From assembly GCF_004803895.1 (NCBI RefSeq), contig NZ_CP021978.1, positions 4,836,001-4,900,000 on the forward strand: a stretch of 64,000 nt of DNA, written 5' to 3'. The position numbers were made by a program, and so were the translations under genes. This stretch comes from Streptomyces hawaiiensis (GTDB lineage: Bacteria > Actinomycetota > Actinomycetes > Streptomycetales > Streptomycetaceae). Numbering within the stretch: the stretch's first letter is position 1; each line of letters begins with the position of its first letter. The notes beneath the pieces were generated by a model. The model saw only the letters and a list, made by a program, of their open reading frames with translations, was not told the origin of the DNA and searched no databases. Below are positions 8,433-17,279 of the stretch, piece after piece.

Positions 8433-9625
8433 CCGGCACCGTGATCACCGGAATCGGGCTCGCCCTGCCCGGTGCCTCGGACGCCGACCAGCTCTGGCGC
8501 TCGGTGACCGGGGGCCGCAGCGCCGTGCGGCCCATCGAGCGGTTCGACACCGACTCCTACCCGTGCCCCAACGCCGGCGTTCTGGCCGAGGAGACCGAGC
8601 GGGAGACCATCGGCACGTTCACTCCGCGGGTGCGTAAGCGGATGGACCGCTTCTGCCAACTGGCGCTCTCGGCCGCCCGGTCCGCCCAGCACGACGCCGG
8701 CCTCCCACCGAGCGAGGACGCCGATCGCACCGGTGTGTACGTGGGCAACATGTTCGGTGGCTGGGAGATCACCGAGCCGAGCCTGCGCGGCCTGTTGGAC
8801 CAGGGCTACACCGGGGTCAGCCCCCACATCGCGTCGGCGTGGTTCCCCACCGCACCGCAGGGGCAGATCACCATCGCAAACGCGCTGACCGGTTTCAGCA
8901 AGACCCTCGTGGCGGACAGTGCGAGTGCCGCGCTGGCCATCGGCTACGGGGCCCGGGCGGTGGCCGAAGGACGCGCCGATGTACTGCTCGCGGGCGGCGC
9001 GGAGGCGCCCGTGACGCCGTACACCTACACGTTCTGCACCACCTCGGGACGGCTTTCCCCCACCGGGACCTACCGGCCGGGGGACGACACGGCGGACGGG
9101 TTCTGCGTCGGTGAGGGTGCCGTGATGCTCGTCCTGGAGCGCGAGGAGACGGCCCGGGCGCGTGCAGCGGTCCCGTTGGCCAGACTGGCGGGCTTCGCCG
9201 TCCGGCACGTACCGGAGGACGAGGTGTTCGGGCCGTCCGGCACCCGGGTGCTCGCCGCGGTTCTCACGGCAGCGCTCGACGAGGCGGGCACCGATCGCGT
9301 CGACTGTGTCGCCCTCGACGCACAGGGAACCGCCCAAGCCGACGAGTCCGAGCTGTCCGCCATCCACTCGGTGCTCGGTCCTGTCGCCCTCACCACGGCC
9401 AAGCCGGTGACCGGCAACCTCCTCGGCGCGGCGCCCGCGGTGGACGCGGCGGTCGCCCTGCTGAGTCTGCGGCACGGCACGATCGCGCCGGTGGCGGGCT
9501 GCGAGCGCCCGCGGAACGCGCACATCGTCGTCGGCGCGCCACGCGAGACGCCCGTACGCACCATCGCCCTGCTCGCCAGGGGCGCCGACGGCACGATCGC
9601 CGCGAGCGTGCTGCGGGCCATCTGA
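8429..9625 (+). CDS. Type II PKS ketosynthase beta (chain-length factor)
   Basis: This 398-residue partner of KS-alpha has the ketosynthase fold but has lost the active site. Alignment by eye puts Ser166 (DSAS) where the cysteine should be, Gln299 (LDAQGT) in place of the first histidine and Asn330 (PVTGN) in place of the second. This is expected for a chain-length factor, which shapes the tunnel and sets chain length. Many chain-length factors have glutamine at the cysteine position, so the serine is less usual. It sits directly after KS-alpha and 23 bases before the ACP gene. Confidence 0.94.
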   Translation: MTGTVITGIGLALPGASDADQLWRSVTGGRSAVRPIERFDTDSYPCPNAGVLAEETERETIGTFTPRVRKRMDRFCQLALSAARSAQHDAGLPPSEDADRTGVYVGNMFGGWEITEPSLRGLLDQGYTGVSPHIASAWFPTAPQGQITIANALTGFSKTLVADSASAALAIGYGARAVAEGRADVLLAGGAEAPVTPYTYTFCTTSGRLSPTGTYRPGDDTADGFCVGEGAVMLVLEREETARARAAVPLARLAGFAVRHVPEDEVFGPSGTRVLAAVLTAALDEAGTDRVDCVALDAQGTAQADESELSAIHSVLGPVALTTAKPVTGNLLGAAPAVDAAVALLSLRHGTIAPVAGCERPRNAHIVVGAPRETPVRTIALLARGADGTIAASVLRAI

Positions 9626-9648
9626 TCCCCCCATGTGAAAGAGGTGTC

Positions 9649-9882
9649 ATGAACCCCACCAAGACCACATACGACCAGGTGCACGACGTCCTCGTCGAGG
9701 TCGGCCTGGAGCCGTCGGAGATCACCAGCGAGGCCGCGCTCCGCGCCGACCTGGGCGTGGACTCGGCCGAACTCGTCGAGATCGTGACGGGGCTCGCACC
9801 GGGCAGCAAGGTGGACGGAAAAGCGCTGAAGTCCGTGGTGACCGTCGCCGACCTGGTCGTTTTCCTGGACAACCTGGCCTGA
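9649..9882 (+). CDS. Acyl carrier protein of the type II PKS
   Basis: This 77-residue ACP carries the growing chain on a phosphopantetheine arm attached to Ser39 in the LGVDSAELVE motif. Length and motif are standard for the family. AGAGGTGTC upstream of the ATG at 9649 provides the ribosome binding site. It completes the minimal PKS with the two ketosynthase genes immediately upstream. No phosphopantetheinyl transferase gene lies in the window, so a genome-encoded one presumably activates it. Confidence 0.95.
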   Translation: MNPTKTTYDQVHDVLVEVGLEPSEITSEAALRADLGVDSAELVEIVTGLAPGSKVDGKALKSVVTVADLVVFLDNLA

Positions 9883-9911
9883 ACGAGCCGGACTTCTCAC
9901 GAGGAGCAACC

Positions 9912-10418
9912 ATGGAGAACACGCAGCACACCGAGCACACGGTCACCGCGCAGGCGCCGCAGAGCGTTGTCTGGGAGGTCCTGACCGACATCGAGAACTA
10001 CCCGAACCTCTTCGGCGCCACCAAGTCCGCCGTCATCACAGAGCGGGGGGACGGCTACGAGATCGCCCGGCTCGAGGTGGACGTCAGCGGGCAGTTACAG
10101 GCCTGGACCACCCGCCGCGACCTGGATCCGGAACTGGGCGTCGTCGCCTACCGCCAGCTGGAGACGGCGCCGCTCGTGGAACACATGAGCGGGGAATGGC
10201 GGGCACTTCCGTACGGACCGGACCGGACCCAGATCGTGCTGACCCACGACTTCGCCGCCCGCCAGGAGGGTGCGGACGGCAAGGTGGCCGGCAAGTTCAC
10301 CCATGCCGAGGCCCACGAGATGCTCGCGGGGGCCGTCGAGCGCAACAGCACGGCGCATCTGGCCGCTGTCCGCGACGAGGCCGAGCGCCGTGCCGCGAGG
10401 GCGAAGAGGGCCGCGTAA
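9912..10418 (+). CDS. SRPBCC-fold polyketide aromatase/cyclase
   Basis: This 168-residue single-domain protein resembles the TcmN-N/WhiE-type aromatase/cyclase family of the START-like fold. Its N-terminus (HTVTAQAPQSVVWEVLTDIENYPN) fits that family. It probably directs first-ring cyclisation of the nascent chain on the ACP. A TTA codon at position 62 (10095-10097) again suggests bldA-dependent translation. A GAGGAGC motif lies 5' of the ATG. The stop codon shares a base with the start of the following cyclase (TAATG). Confidence 0.9.
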   Translation: MENTQHTEHTVTAQAPQSVVWEVLTDIENYPNLFGATKSAVITERGDGYEIARLEVDVSGQLQAWTTRRDLDPELGVVAYRQLETAPLVEHMSGEWRALPYGPDRTQIVLTHDFAARQEGADGKVAGKFTHAEAHEMLAGAVERNSTAHLAAVRDEAERRAARAKRAA

Positions 10419-11185
10419 TGGTCAGGTTGATCGACCTCAGCGTGCCCACAGGGCCGAACGCCGGCGAAGCGACCCCGGTGCAGATCGACACCCTCACGCA
10501 CGAACAAGGGCCGGCGGTGCTGGGGCTGGAGACGTCCGACTTCCCGGACGGCATGGCCATCTCGAGCGAGACGATCACGCTGACGACGCACACCGGGACC
10601 CACATGGACGCGCCGCTGCACTACGGCCCGCACAGTGGCGGCGAACCGGCCCGGAGCATCGACAAGGTTCCCCTGGAGTGGTGCATCGGGCCGGGAGTCC
10701 GGCTCGACGTGCGCCACATCAAACCCGGTGAGGAGATCGGCGAGGACGATGTGACCGAGGCACTGGGCGTCGCCGGACATACCCTCGGCGACGGGGACAT
10801 CGTGCTCCTGTGGACCGGGGCGGACCGGCTGTGGGGAAGCACCGAGTACCTGACCACGTACCCCGGCCTGTCCGGTGGCGCCACCCGGTTCCTGGTGGAA
10901 CGGGGGGTCCGTGTGATCGGCATCGACGCGTGGGGGCTCGACCGGCCGATGGCGAGCATGATCGAGGACTACCGCCGCACCGGGGACCGGGAAACGCTCT
11001 GGCCGGCGCACGTGTACGGGCGGGAACGCGAGTACCTCCAGCTGGAAAAGCTGGCCAACCTCGGGCAGCTGCCCGGTCCGACCGGATTCACCGTCCTGTG
11101 CTTCCCGATACCGGTGGTGAACGCCGGGGCCGGATGGACCCGCGTCGTGGCGGTGACCGGCAGGTTCCTCGAGTCCGACGAGTGA
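10418..11185 (+). CDS. PF04199 cyclase family protein (MtmX/kynurenine formamidase fold)
   Basis: The 255-residue protein carries the metal-binding signature H58-TGTH-M-D-APLH68 of the putative cyclase/arylformamidase family. Members in aureolic acid and tetracycline clusters are assigned to late ring closure. With the Dabb and SRPBCC proteins it gives the cluster three candidate cyclases, consistent with a multi-ring product. It starts one base inside the previous stop codon. A strong hairpin follows its stop and may end or attenuate the upstream transcript. Confidence 0.88.
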   Translation: MVRLIDLSVPTGPNAGEATPVQIDTLTHEQGPAVLGLETSDFPDGMAISSETITLTTHTGTHMDAPLHYGPHSGGEPARSIDKVPLEWCIGPGVRLDVRHIKPGEEIGEDDVTEALGVAGHTLGDGDIVLLWTGADRLWGSTEYLTTYPGLSGGATRFLVERGVRVIGIDAWGLDRPMASMIEDYRRTGDRETLWPAHVYGREREYLQLEKLANLGQLPGPTGFTVLCFPIPVVNAGAGWTRVVAVTGRFLESDE

Positions 11186-11188
11186 CGC

Positions 11189-11223
11189 CCCGGCCACGGC
11201 ACGCGCGACGTGCCGTGGCCGGG
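11189..11223 (+). terminator. Perfect 15-bp hairpin inside the cluster
   Basis: CCCGGCCACGGCACG at 11189-11203 pairs perfectly with 11209-11223 across a five-base loop. There is no T run after it. It begins three bases after the cyclase stop and lies 118 bases before the next gene. It could terminate, attenuate or protect the upstream message. Confidence 0.6.
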
Positions 11224-11341
11224 CGGGCACGCGTTCCCCGCCCGGGAGCCCTCCAGGGGACACGACCGGCCCGCCCGGTCCCGAGGACGCCACGCGACGA
11301 CGCCACGCAAGGGCCGCGCACCACAAGAAGGAGTCGTACCC

Positions 11342-13342
11342 ATGAGCAACGACACAACGTCCGCGCCCGTCAGGACCGGTGCGCCACCGGACATCGTCAC
11401 GGCACTCGCGGACGCGGTGAACGTGTTCGACGCGACACTGACGGGAGTTCCGGAGAGCGCCTGGGACACCGCGTCCCCGTGCTCCGACTGGTCCACCCGG
11501 GACGTCGTCGGACACGTCATCGGCACCCTCGGCAAGGTCGCCCTGATCGCGCGGGGCGAGCCCACGCAGTCCGCTCCTTCGCAGCCCGGCGCCGCCGCCG
11601 CGGGCGACCCGGTGAAGGCATGGCGGGACGCGGCGGCGGCGGCGCACACGGCCGTTGCCGAAGCCGACCCCGGGCTGCAGGTCGATACGCCGGCCGGGCG
11701 CCAGAACCTGGCCAGAGCACTGGCGTTCCCGGTCTCGGACGTCATCGTGCACGCCTGGGACATCGCGGCGGCGACCGGCCGGCGGCTCCGGCTGCCCGAT
11801 TCCCTGCTCGCCCACGTCGTGCACACCTGCGCGCAGGTACCGGAGGCGGCGTTGCGCGGCCCGGGGCGGATCGGTGAGGCCAGGCCCTCGGCGCCCGGAG
11901 CCGACGACACCACGCGGATGATGGCCTGGCTCGGCCGGGACGTCGAACGGTGGGCGAGCGCGGACGACGCCGGGGCTCACGCGAGCCGGGCCACCGCGAC
12001 GGACTCCGCCGAACTGCTCGCCTTGGACCGGGCCCATGTGTGGCATCCCTTCCGGCCCATGCCGGGCGTGGACGAACAGCTGCTGGTCACCGGAGCCGAA
12101 GGTGTCCGGCTGACCCTCGCCGACGGCCGGGAACTCATCGACGGGATGTCGTCGTTCTGGGCCGCCGTCCACGGCTACCGCCACCCGGCACTGGACAAGG
12201 CGCTGGCCGATCAGGCGAGTCGGTTCACGCACGTGATGTTCGGCGGTCTGACCCACGAGCCGGCGATCCGGCTCGCGCGCACGCTGGTGGACCTGACGCC
12301 CGACGGCCTGGAGCACGTGTATTTCTGCGACTCCGGGGCGGTGTCCGTTGAGGTCGCGTTGAAGATGTGCCTCCAGTACTGGCGTTCGTCGGGCCGGAGC
12401 GAGAAGCGCCGGATGCTGACCTGGCGTCGCGGGTACCACGGCGCCAGTCTCCACGCGATGAGCGTGTGCGATCCGGACGACGGGGGACACGCGTCGTGGC
12501 AGGGACTCCTGCCCGAGCAGGTGTTCCTTCCGGCGCCGCCCGCGTCGTCGGCCACCAGCCTGCGCCACGCCACCGGCCCGGCAGGGACCGACGCGGAGCA
12601 GCTCGATCCGGCGTACGTCGACACCATGGCGCGGACCATCGCGGAGCACGCCGACGAGTTGGCGGCGATCATCGTGGAACCGGTGGTGCAGAGCGCCGGG
12701 GGGATGCGCTTCCACGACCCCGGATACCTGCGGGTGCTGCGTGAGCTCGCAGACGAGCACGACGTACTTCTGATCTTCGACGAGATGGCCACCGGGTTCG
12801 GCCACACCGGTGCCCTGTTCGCCGCCGATCACGTCGGGGTCACGCCCGACGTGATGTGCCTCGGCAAGACCCTCACCGGCGGGTACATGTCCATGGCCGC
12901 GACCCTCTGCACGACGCGCGTCGCCGACGGGATCCGGCAGGGCGAGCTGCCGGTGCTGGTGCACGGACAGACCTTCATGGCCAACGCGTTGACGGCGGCC
13001 GTGGCCAACGCCTCGCTGGGTCTGCTCGTCGACGGCGACTGGAAGGGCGACGTGGCGCGGATCGAGAGGGCGCTGCGCCGGGGACTGCAGGAGGCGGTGC
13101 ATGTCGACGGTGTCGTCGACGTCCGGGTTCTCGGCGCCATCGGGGTGATCGAACTCGACCGCCCCGTCGACAGGCGGATGGCGGAGGCGGCGGTCGACAA
13201 CGGCGTCTGGCTGCGTCCCTTCGGGAACTTGATCTACTGCCTGCCGCCCTACCTCTGCACGGACGACGACGTGGCACGGATCTGCGCCGCGATGGTCGCC
13301 GCCGCACGCGTCGGTACGGACCCGAATCCGCCACAGCACTAG
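11342..13342 (+). CDS. Fused mycothiol-dependent isomerase-like and BioA-type aminotransferase
   Basis: The protein has 666 residues from the ATG at 11342, which follows a strong AAGAAGGAG. Residues about 10-200 match the TIGR03086/MDMPI-like DinB fold (CSDWSTRDVVGH; DVIVHAWDIA). From about 220 the sequence becomes a class III aminotransferase most like BioA, which uses SAM as amino donor: VWHPF near its start, FDEMATGFG, and the PLP lysine at about 509 in CLGKTLTGG. The junction is in one open frame with no internal stop. BioA enzymes are normally free-standing, about 430 residues. It probably installs an amino group on the polyketide or a precursor, with the first domain using mycothiol or metal. 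Neither substrate is known. Confidence 0.85.
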   Translation: MSNDTTSAPVRTGAPPDIVTALADAVNVFDATLTGVPESAWDTASPCSDWSTRDVVGHVIGTLGKVALIARGEPTQSAPSQPGAAAAGDPVKAWRDAAAAAHTAVAEADPGLQVDTPAGRQNLARALAFPVSDVIVHAWDIAAATGRRLRLPDSLLAHVVHTCAQVPEAALRGPGRIGEARPSAPGADDTTRMMAWLGRDVERWASADDAGAHASRATATDSAELLALDRAHVWHPFRPMPGVDEQLLVTGAEGVRLTLADGRELIDGMSSFWAAVHGYRHPALDKALADQASRFTHVMFGGLTHEPAIRLARTLVDLTPDGLEHVYFCDSGAVSVEVALKMCLQYWRSSGRSEKRRMLTWRRGYHGASLHAMSVCDPDDGGHASWQGLLPEQVFLPAPPASSATSLRHATGPAGTDAEQLDPAYVDTMARTIAEHADELAAIIVEPVVQSAGGMRFHDPGYLRVLRELADEHDVLLIFDEMATGFGHTGALFAADHVGVTPDVMCLGKTLTGGYMSMAATLCTTRVADGIRQGELPVLVHGQTFMANALTAAVANASLGLLVDGDWKGDVARIERALRRGLQEAVHVDGVVDVRVLGAIGVIELDRPVDRRMAEAAVDNGVWLRPFGNLIYCLPPYLCTDDDVARICAAMVAAARVGTDPNPPQH

Positions 13343-13389
13343 GTATGTCCGCAGAGGTGTCAACCCCGCGGGTGCTCGACCGGGACCCG

Positions 13390-13409
13390 GTCGGTCCGTT
13401 CGGACCGAC
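13390..13409 (+). other. Hairpin just before the oxidoreductase ribosome binding site
   Basis: GTCGGTCC at 13390-13397 pairs with GGACCGAC at 13402-13409 over a GTTC loop, 8 bases before AAAAGGAG. It may affect message stability or translation of the next gene. Confidence 0.35.
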
Positions 13410-13431
13410 GCCCCTCGAAAAGGAGTGATCG

Positions 13432-14994
13432 ATGCCAGACCATGATGTGATCGTCGTCGGCGGAGGCCACAACGGGCTGACGGCCGGCGCCTACCTGGCC
13501 AAGGCGGGGCTCGACGTCGTCGTGCTGGAGGCGAACGACGAGGTGGGCGGAGGCGTGGTGACCCAGGAGGTCACCCTCCCCGGGTTCCGGCACGACCTGC
13601 ACGCCATCGCCCACGTGTTCGTGCAGCTCAACCCGCTGATCCGGAACGACGAGCTGGGTCTGATCTCGCGGTACGGACTGGAGTACGTCTTCCCGGACCC
13701 GGCCATCGCGGTGGCCTTCCCGGACGGGGAGCACATCGAGTTCTACCGGGACGTCGACCGGACCGCGGAGACCATCGCGGCGATCTCGCCCGCCGACGCG
13801 CAGAACTACCTGCGCTTCCACAAGTTCGCCGAAAGCATGCTGGACATGCTCGTCGACGCGATGTTCTCGCCGCCGCTGCCGATGGGCGAGTTCTTCGCCC
13901 TGCTGGGCCGGACCGACGCCGGGCGGGAGATGACGCGCCTGCTGATGATGAGTTACCTCGACGTCATCGACGAGTGGTTCGAGCACCCGAAGATCAAGGC
14001 CGCGCTCGCGCGGTGGGTGTCCGAGCTCATCTGCGCCCCGGAGGAGGGCGGCACGGGCGCGTTCCTGCTGGCGATGCTGCCGACGATGCACCGTTACGGC
14101 GTCGGGTTGCCGGTCGGCGGGTCCGGCGCCCTCTCCACGGCTCTGGCAAGTGCCTTCGCCGACCTCGGCGGGACGATCAGGACCGGCGCCCCGGTGGACC
14201 GCTTCCTGTTCGAGGGCGAGCGGGTGACCGGCGTGCGGCTGGGCACGGGGGAGGAGATCACCGCGGCACGGGCCGTCGTGGCGGACCTCAACATCCGCCA
14301 GATCCCCGAGATGGTCGACCACAGGTTCGGACCCGAGTGGGACGCGAAGGCGTCGCGTGGCAAAAGGACCGCCTTCAGCTGCCTGGTCGGCCACCTCGCG
14401 CTGAGTGAGGCTCCGGTGTACGCCGCGGGCAACGAGGTGACCCGCGCCGGAATCCAGGAGTTCGCGCTGCCGCTGCCGGAGCTGCGCCAGGCTTTCGACG
14501 CGCTGAAGTACGGCACGACGGCGGTCGGCATGCCCAGCGCCGTCGTCGCGAGCGTCTGGGACCCGACACGCGCGCCCGAGGGGCAACACACCCTGTACCT
14601 GCTCGGGTATGCCCCGATGGAGTTGGAAGGGCAGAGCTGGGACGAGCGCAAGGAAGAGATCTTCGACGAGATCTTCGCGACGTTCTGCAAGCTGACCACG
14701 AACATGGACTCGTCGAAGGTGCTGGCCCGCAGTATCAAGTCACCGCTCGACGCGGCCCGGTTCAACGCGTCCTGGCCCAGCGGCGACGCCAGCCACCTCG
14801 GTCAGCAGATCCACCAGTACCTGGGGAACCGGCCGATGCCGAACATGGGGTACCGGCTGCCGGCCGACGGGTTCTTCCTCGTCGGCCCGTCGACCCATCC
14901 GGGCGGTGGGGCGAACTGCGGAGCACGCGCCGGGGTCCAGGCGATCCTCACCGACCTCGGCATCGATCCGGGCCCGGTGCTCCGACCGAGCTGA
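13432..14994 (+). CDS. Phytoene-desaturase-like FAD/NAD(P) oxidoreductase
   Basis: This 520-residue flavoprotein has the FAD motif GGGHNG at 10-15 followed by LEANDEVGGG and a C-terminal GPSTHPGGGANCGARAG segment typical of the CrtI/COG1233 family. No carotenoid genes are nearby. In a polyketide cluster it more likely dehydrogenates or oxidises a ring intermediate. AAAAGGAG lies seven bases before the ATG. It is separated from the aminotransferase fusion by 89 bases containing a small hairpin. Confidence 0.87.
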   Translation: MPDHDVIVVGGGHNGLTAGAYLAKAGLDVVVLEANDEVGGGVVTQEVTLPGFRHDLHAIAHVFVQLNPLIRNDELGLISRYGLEYVFPDPAIAVAFPDGEHIEFYRDVDRTAETIAAISPADAQNYLRFHKFAESMLDMLVDAMFSPPLPMGEFFALLGRTDAGREMTRLLMMSYLDVIDEWFEHPKIKAALARWVSELICAPEEGGTGAFLLAMLPTMHRYGVGLPVGGSGALSTALASAFADLGGTIRTGAPVDRFLFEGERVTGVRLGTGEEITAARAVVADLNIRQIPEMVDHRFGPEWDAKASRGKRTAFSCLVGHLALSEAPVYAAGNEVTRAGIQEFALPLPELRQAFDALKYGTTAVGMPSAVVASVWDPTRAPEGQHTLYLLGYAPMELEGQSWDERKEEIFDEIFATFCKLTTNMDSSKVLARSIKSPLDAARFNASWPSGDASHLGQQIHQYLGNRPMPNMGYRLPADGFFLVGPSTHPGGGANCGARAGVQAILTDLGIDPGPVLRPS

Positions 14995-15062
14995 TCGACG
15001 CCCCATCCGCATCCGGCCCCGCCCGAGGCGAATCGCACCGACCACCGACAGGAGAATCCGTC

Positions 15063-15722
15063 ATGCAGCACGAAACCAACTTCGACGCCGTCTACCAGGG
15101 CCGGGAGTCCGCACAGAACGTCCCCTGGGTACCGTGGAACATCGGGGAGCCCCAGCCCAAGCTGGCCGAGCTCGAACCGCAGGGCGTGTTCCGCAGCGAT
15201 GTCCTGGACGCCGGCTGCGGAGTGGGGGTCACGAGCCTGTTCCTGGCCCGGCTGGGATACACGGTCGTAGGGCTCGACTCGGCGCCGTCCGCCATCGCCG
15301 CCGCGCAAGGGGCGACGGAGGGTCACGACCTCCCGGTCACGTTCGACGTGGCCGACCTGACCACGTTGCAGGGCTACGAGGGGCGCTTCCGCGCGGTCGT
15401 CGACTCGGGGACGATACCGGCCGTCCCGGACGACAAGCGCGCGGACTACCTGGCGTGCCTCGCCCGCTCCACCACCGACGACGCGACGCTGTCGATCCTC
15501 ACGTTCTCCCGGGACGCGCGGTCGGTGATGCCGAAGGGGCCGACGCTGTTCAGTGCCGACGAACTGGCGACGCTCGTGGAGAAGGACTGGGAGATCGACC
15601 GGCTGGAGCCGTCCTCCATCGCGGCGCTGCTGGCCCCGGAGCTCGGCGACAAGGCCCTGGCGACCGATGAGAAGGGCCGGATGCTGGTCCCGGCGCTGCT
15701 GCTCGTCGCACACAAGCGGTAA
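15063..15722 (+). CDS. Class I SAM-dependent methyltransferase
   Basis: The 219-residue protein has the SAM motif VLDAGCGVG near 47-55 and a family-typical start with FDAVYQGRESAQNVPW, like TPMT/Tehb-type small methyltransferases. It lacks the winged-helix domain of the cluster's other methyltransferase, so it probably acts on a different atom or substrate. GACAGGAG precedes the ATG. A terminator hairpin follows 8 bases after the stop. Confidence 0.85.
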   Translation: MQHETNFDAVYQGRESAQNVPWVPWNIGEPQPKLAELEPQGVFRSDVLDAGCGVGVTSLFLARLGYTVVGLDSAPSAIAAAQGATEGHDLPVTFDVADLTTLQGYEGRFRAVVDSGTIPAVPDDKRADYLACLARSTTDDATLSILTFSRDARSVMPKGPTLFSADELATLVEKDWEIDRLEPSSIAALLAPELGDKALATDEKGRMLVPALLLVAHKR

Positions 15723-15730
15723 TCGCCTTT

Positions 15731-15768
15731 CCGCACCGGCCCCCGCACGGGTGCGTGGGCCGGTGCGG
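15731..15768 (+). terminator. Strong hairpin terminator after the methyltransferase
   Basis: CCGCACCGGCCC (15731-15742) pairs perfectly with GGGCCGGTGCGG (15757-15768). The loop contains a second CGCAC/GTGCG stem. It lies just after the stop at 15722 and probably ends the biosynthetic transcript. Confidence 0.65.
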
Positions 15769-15896
15769 CCTTCACACAGCCTCGTGCCCCTGTCGGACTG
15801 CCGGGCGGCCGATGGCCGGGACCCTGTGCCCGGCTGCCGGAGCCGCTCGTTCTTCCTGCCCACGCGAAGGACCGCACCCGTGCAGAAGGAGTGCTC

Positions 15897-17225
15897 GTGA
15901 CCAGCCACCAAACAGTCATGATCATGGTCGGTCTGGCGTTGATACTCGCGCTCGCACACCTGCTCGGGCGCCTCGCGCGGCGGTGCGGCCAGCCCGCGGT
16001 CATCGGCGAGATCGTGGCCGGCATCCTGCTCGGTCCGACCCTGTTTCACGGCGCCCTGTCGGAAACGCTCGTACCCGTCGACACCCGGCCGATGCTCACC
16101 ACGCTCGGCAACCTCGGGGTCGCCCTCTTCATGTTCCTGGTCGGTCTCGAACTCGACTACCGGCTCCTGCGCGGGAACGGGCGGACCACGGCCGGGGTGG
16201 CCGTCGGGTCGATCGTCTGCGCGTTCGGATTCGGTGTCCTGCTCGCGCTGTACCTGTGGGACGACCACTCGGTCGAACACCGCCTGGCCTTCCTGCTGTT
16301 CATCGGCGCGGCCATGTCCATCACGGCGTTCCCGGTGCTGGCCCGCATCCTCACCGATCAGGGGATCCAGCACACCAGGATCGGCGCACTGGCCCTGGCG
16401 AGTGCGGCCGTCGGGGACGTGGCGGCCTGGCTCCTGCTCGCGGCGCTGCTCACTCTCACCGGGAGCCAGAACTCCTGGCAGGTCCTGCTGGTCGTGCCGT
16501 ACGCCCTGGCCATGGTGTGGGTGCTGCGGCCGTTGCTCGGCCGACTCCTGGCCGCGCCGGCCCGGGGCCGACGAGACCCGGAGGACGGGGCTGTGGAGCA
16601 GGGCCTCAGTGCCACGCAGCTCGCCACCCTGACGGCGCTGCTGCTGGTCTCCGGCGCGCTGTGCGAGTGGCTCGGGGTGCACTTCATCTTCGGTGTGTTC
16701 CTCGCCGGCGCGATCGTGCCACGGCGTGGCACGGAGAGGCTGCGTGCGGCGGTCAGGGACCGGTTCGAGACGATCATCTGGATGCTGTTGCCGGCGTACT
16801 TCGCGGTGTCCGGGTTGAAGGTGGACCTGACCACAGTGGGCGGCGACGGGCTCGGCGAACTGGGGCTGATCCTGCTTGTGGCGATCGGCGGCAAGTTCGG
16901 TGGCGCCTATGTAGGGGCACGGTTCGCGGGCCAGTCCGGGAGGTCGGCCACGACGCTGGGCATCCTCATGAACACCCGCGGCCTCACCGAACTGATCATC
17001 CTCGGCGTCGGTCTGCAACTGGGTCTGCTCGATACGGAGCTGTACTCGCTGATGGTGGTCATGGCCCTCGTCACCACCGCCATGACCGCACCATTGCTGC
17101 GCTGGGCCTATCCGAGCCGCATGATCGACGCGGATCTGCGGGAGCTGGCCGAGCAGCGGATCGGGGAGCCGAAGTACACCGAGCTCGCCCGGCCCGTCGG
17201 CGCGAAGAGGCCGGAAGCGGGGTGA
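15897..17225 (+). CDS. CPA2-type cation/proton antiporter
   Basis: This 442-residue membrane protein has about 12 hydrophobic segments and matches the Kef/NapA-type sodium-potassium/proton antiporter family (GQPAVIGEIVAGILLGP near the start; LMNTRGLTELIILGVGL late). GTG 15897 is chosen because AGAAGGAG ends six bases before it; GTG 15891 overlaps that site. Antiporters of this kind are found in several aromatic polyketide clusters and are thought to serve self-resistance or export. It converges on the MarR gene 54 bases away. Confidence 0.88.
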   Translation: MTSHQTVMIMVGLALILALAHLLGRLARRCGQPAVIGEIVAGILLGPTLFHGALSETLVPVDTRPMLTTLGNLGVALFMFLVGLELDYRLLRGNGRTTAGVAVGSIVCAFGFGVLLALYLWDDHSVEHRLAFLLFIGAAMSITAFPVLARILTDQGIQHTRIGALALASAAVGDVAAWLLLAALLTLTGSQNSWQVLLVVPYALAMVWVLRPLLGRLLAAPARGRRDPEDGAVEQGLSATQLATLTALLLVSGALCEWLGVHFIFGVFLAGAIVPRRGTERLRAAVRDRFETIIWMLLPAYFAVSGLKVDLTTVGGDGLGELGLILLVAIGGKFGGAYVGARFAGQSGRSATTLGILMNTRGLTELIILGVGLQLGLLDTELYSLMVVMALVTTAMTAPLLRWAYPSRMIDADLRELAEQRIGEPKYTELARPVGAKRPEAG

Positions 17226-17279
17226 CGGCCCCCGCCGTCCTGACGGGGCTGCCGTCCCCGGCCGCCCAGGGTGTTTTCG

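Noticed and set aside
15897..17225. Drug efflux pump as the antiporter's identity
   Set aside because: The sequence fits the CPA2 cation/proton antiporter family, not MFS or MATE transporters; a link to product export is only contextual.
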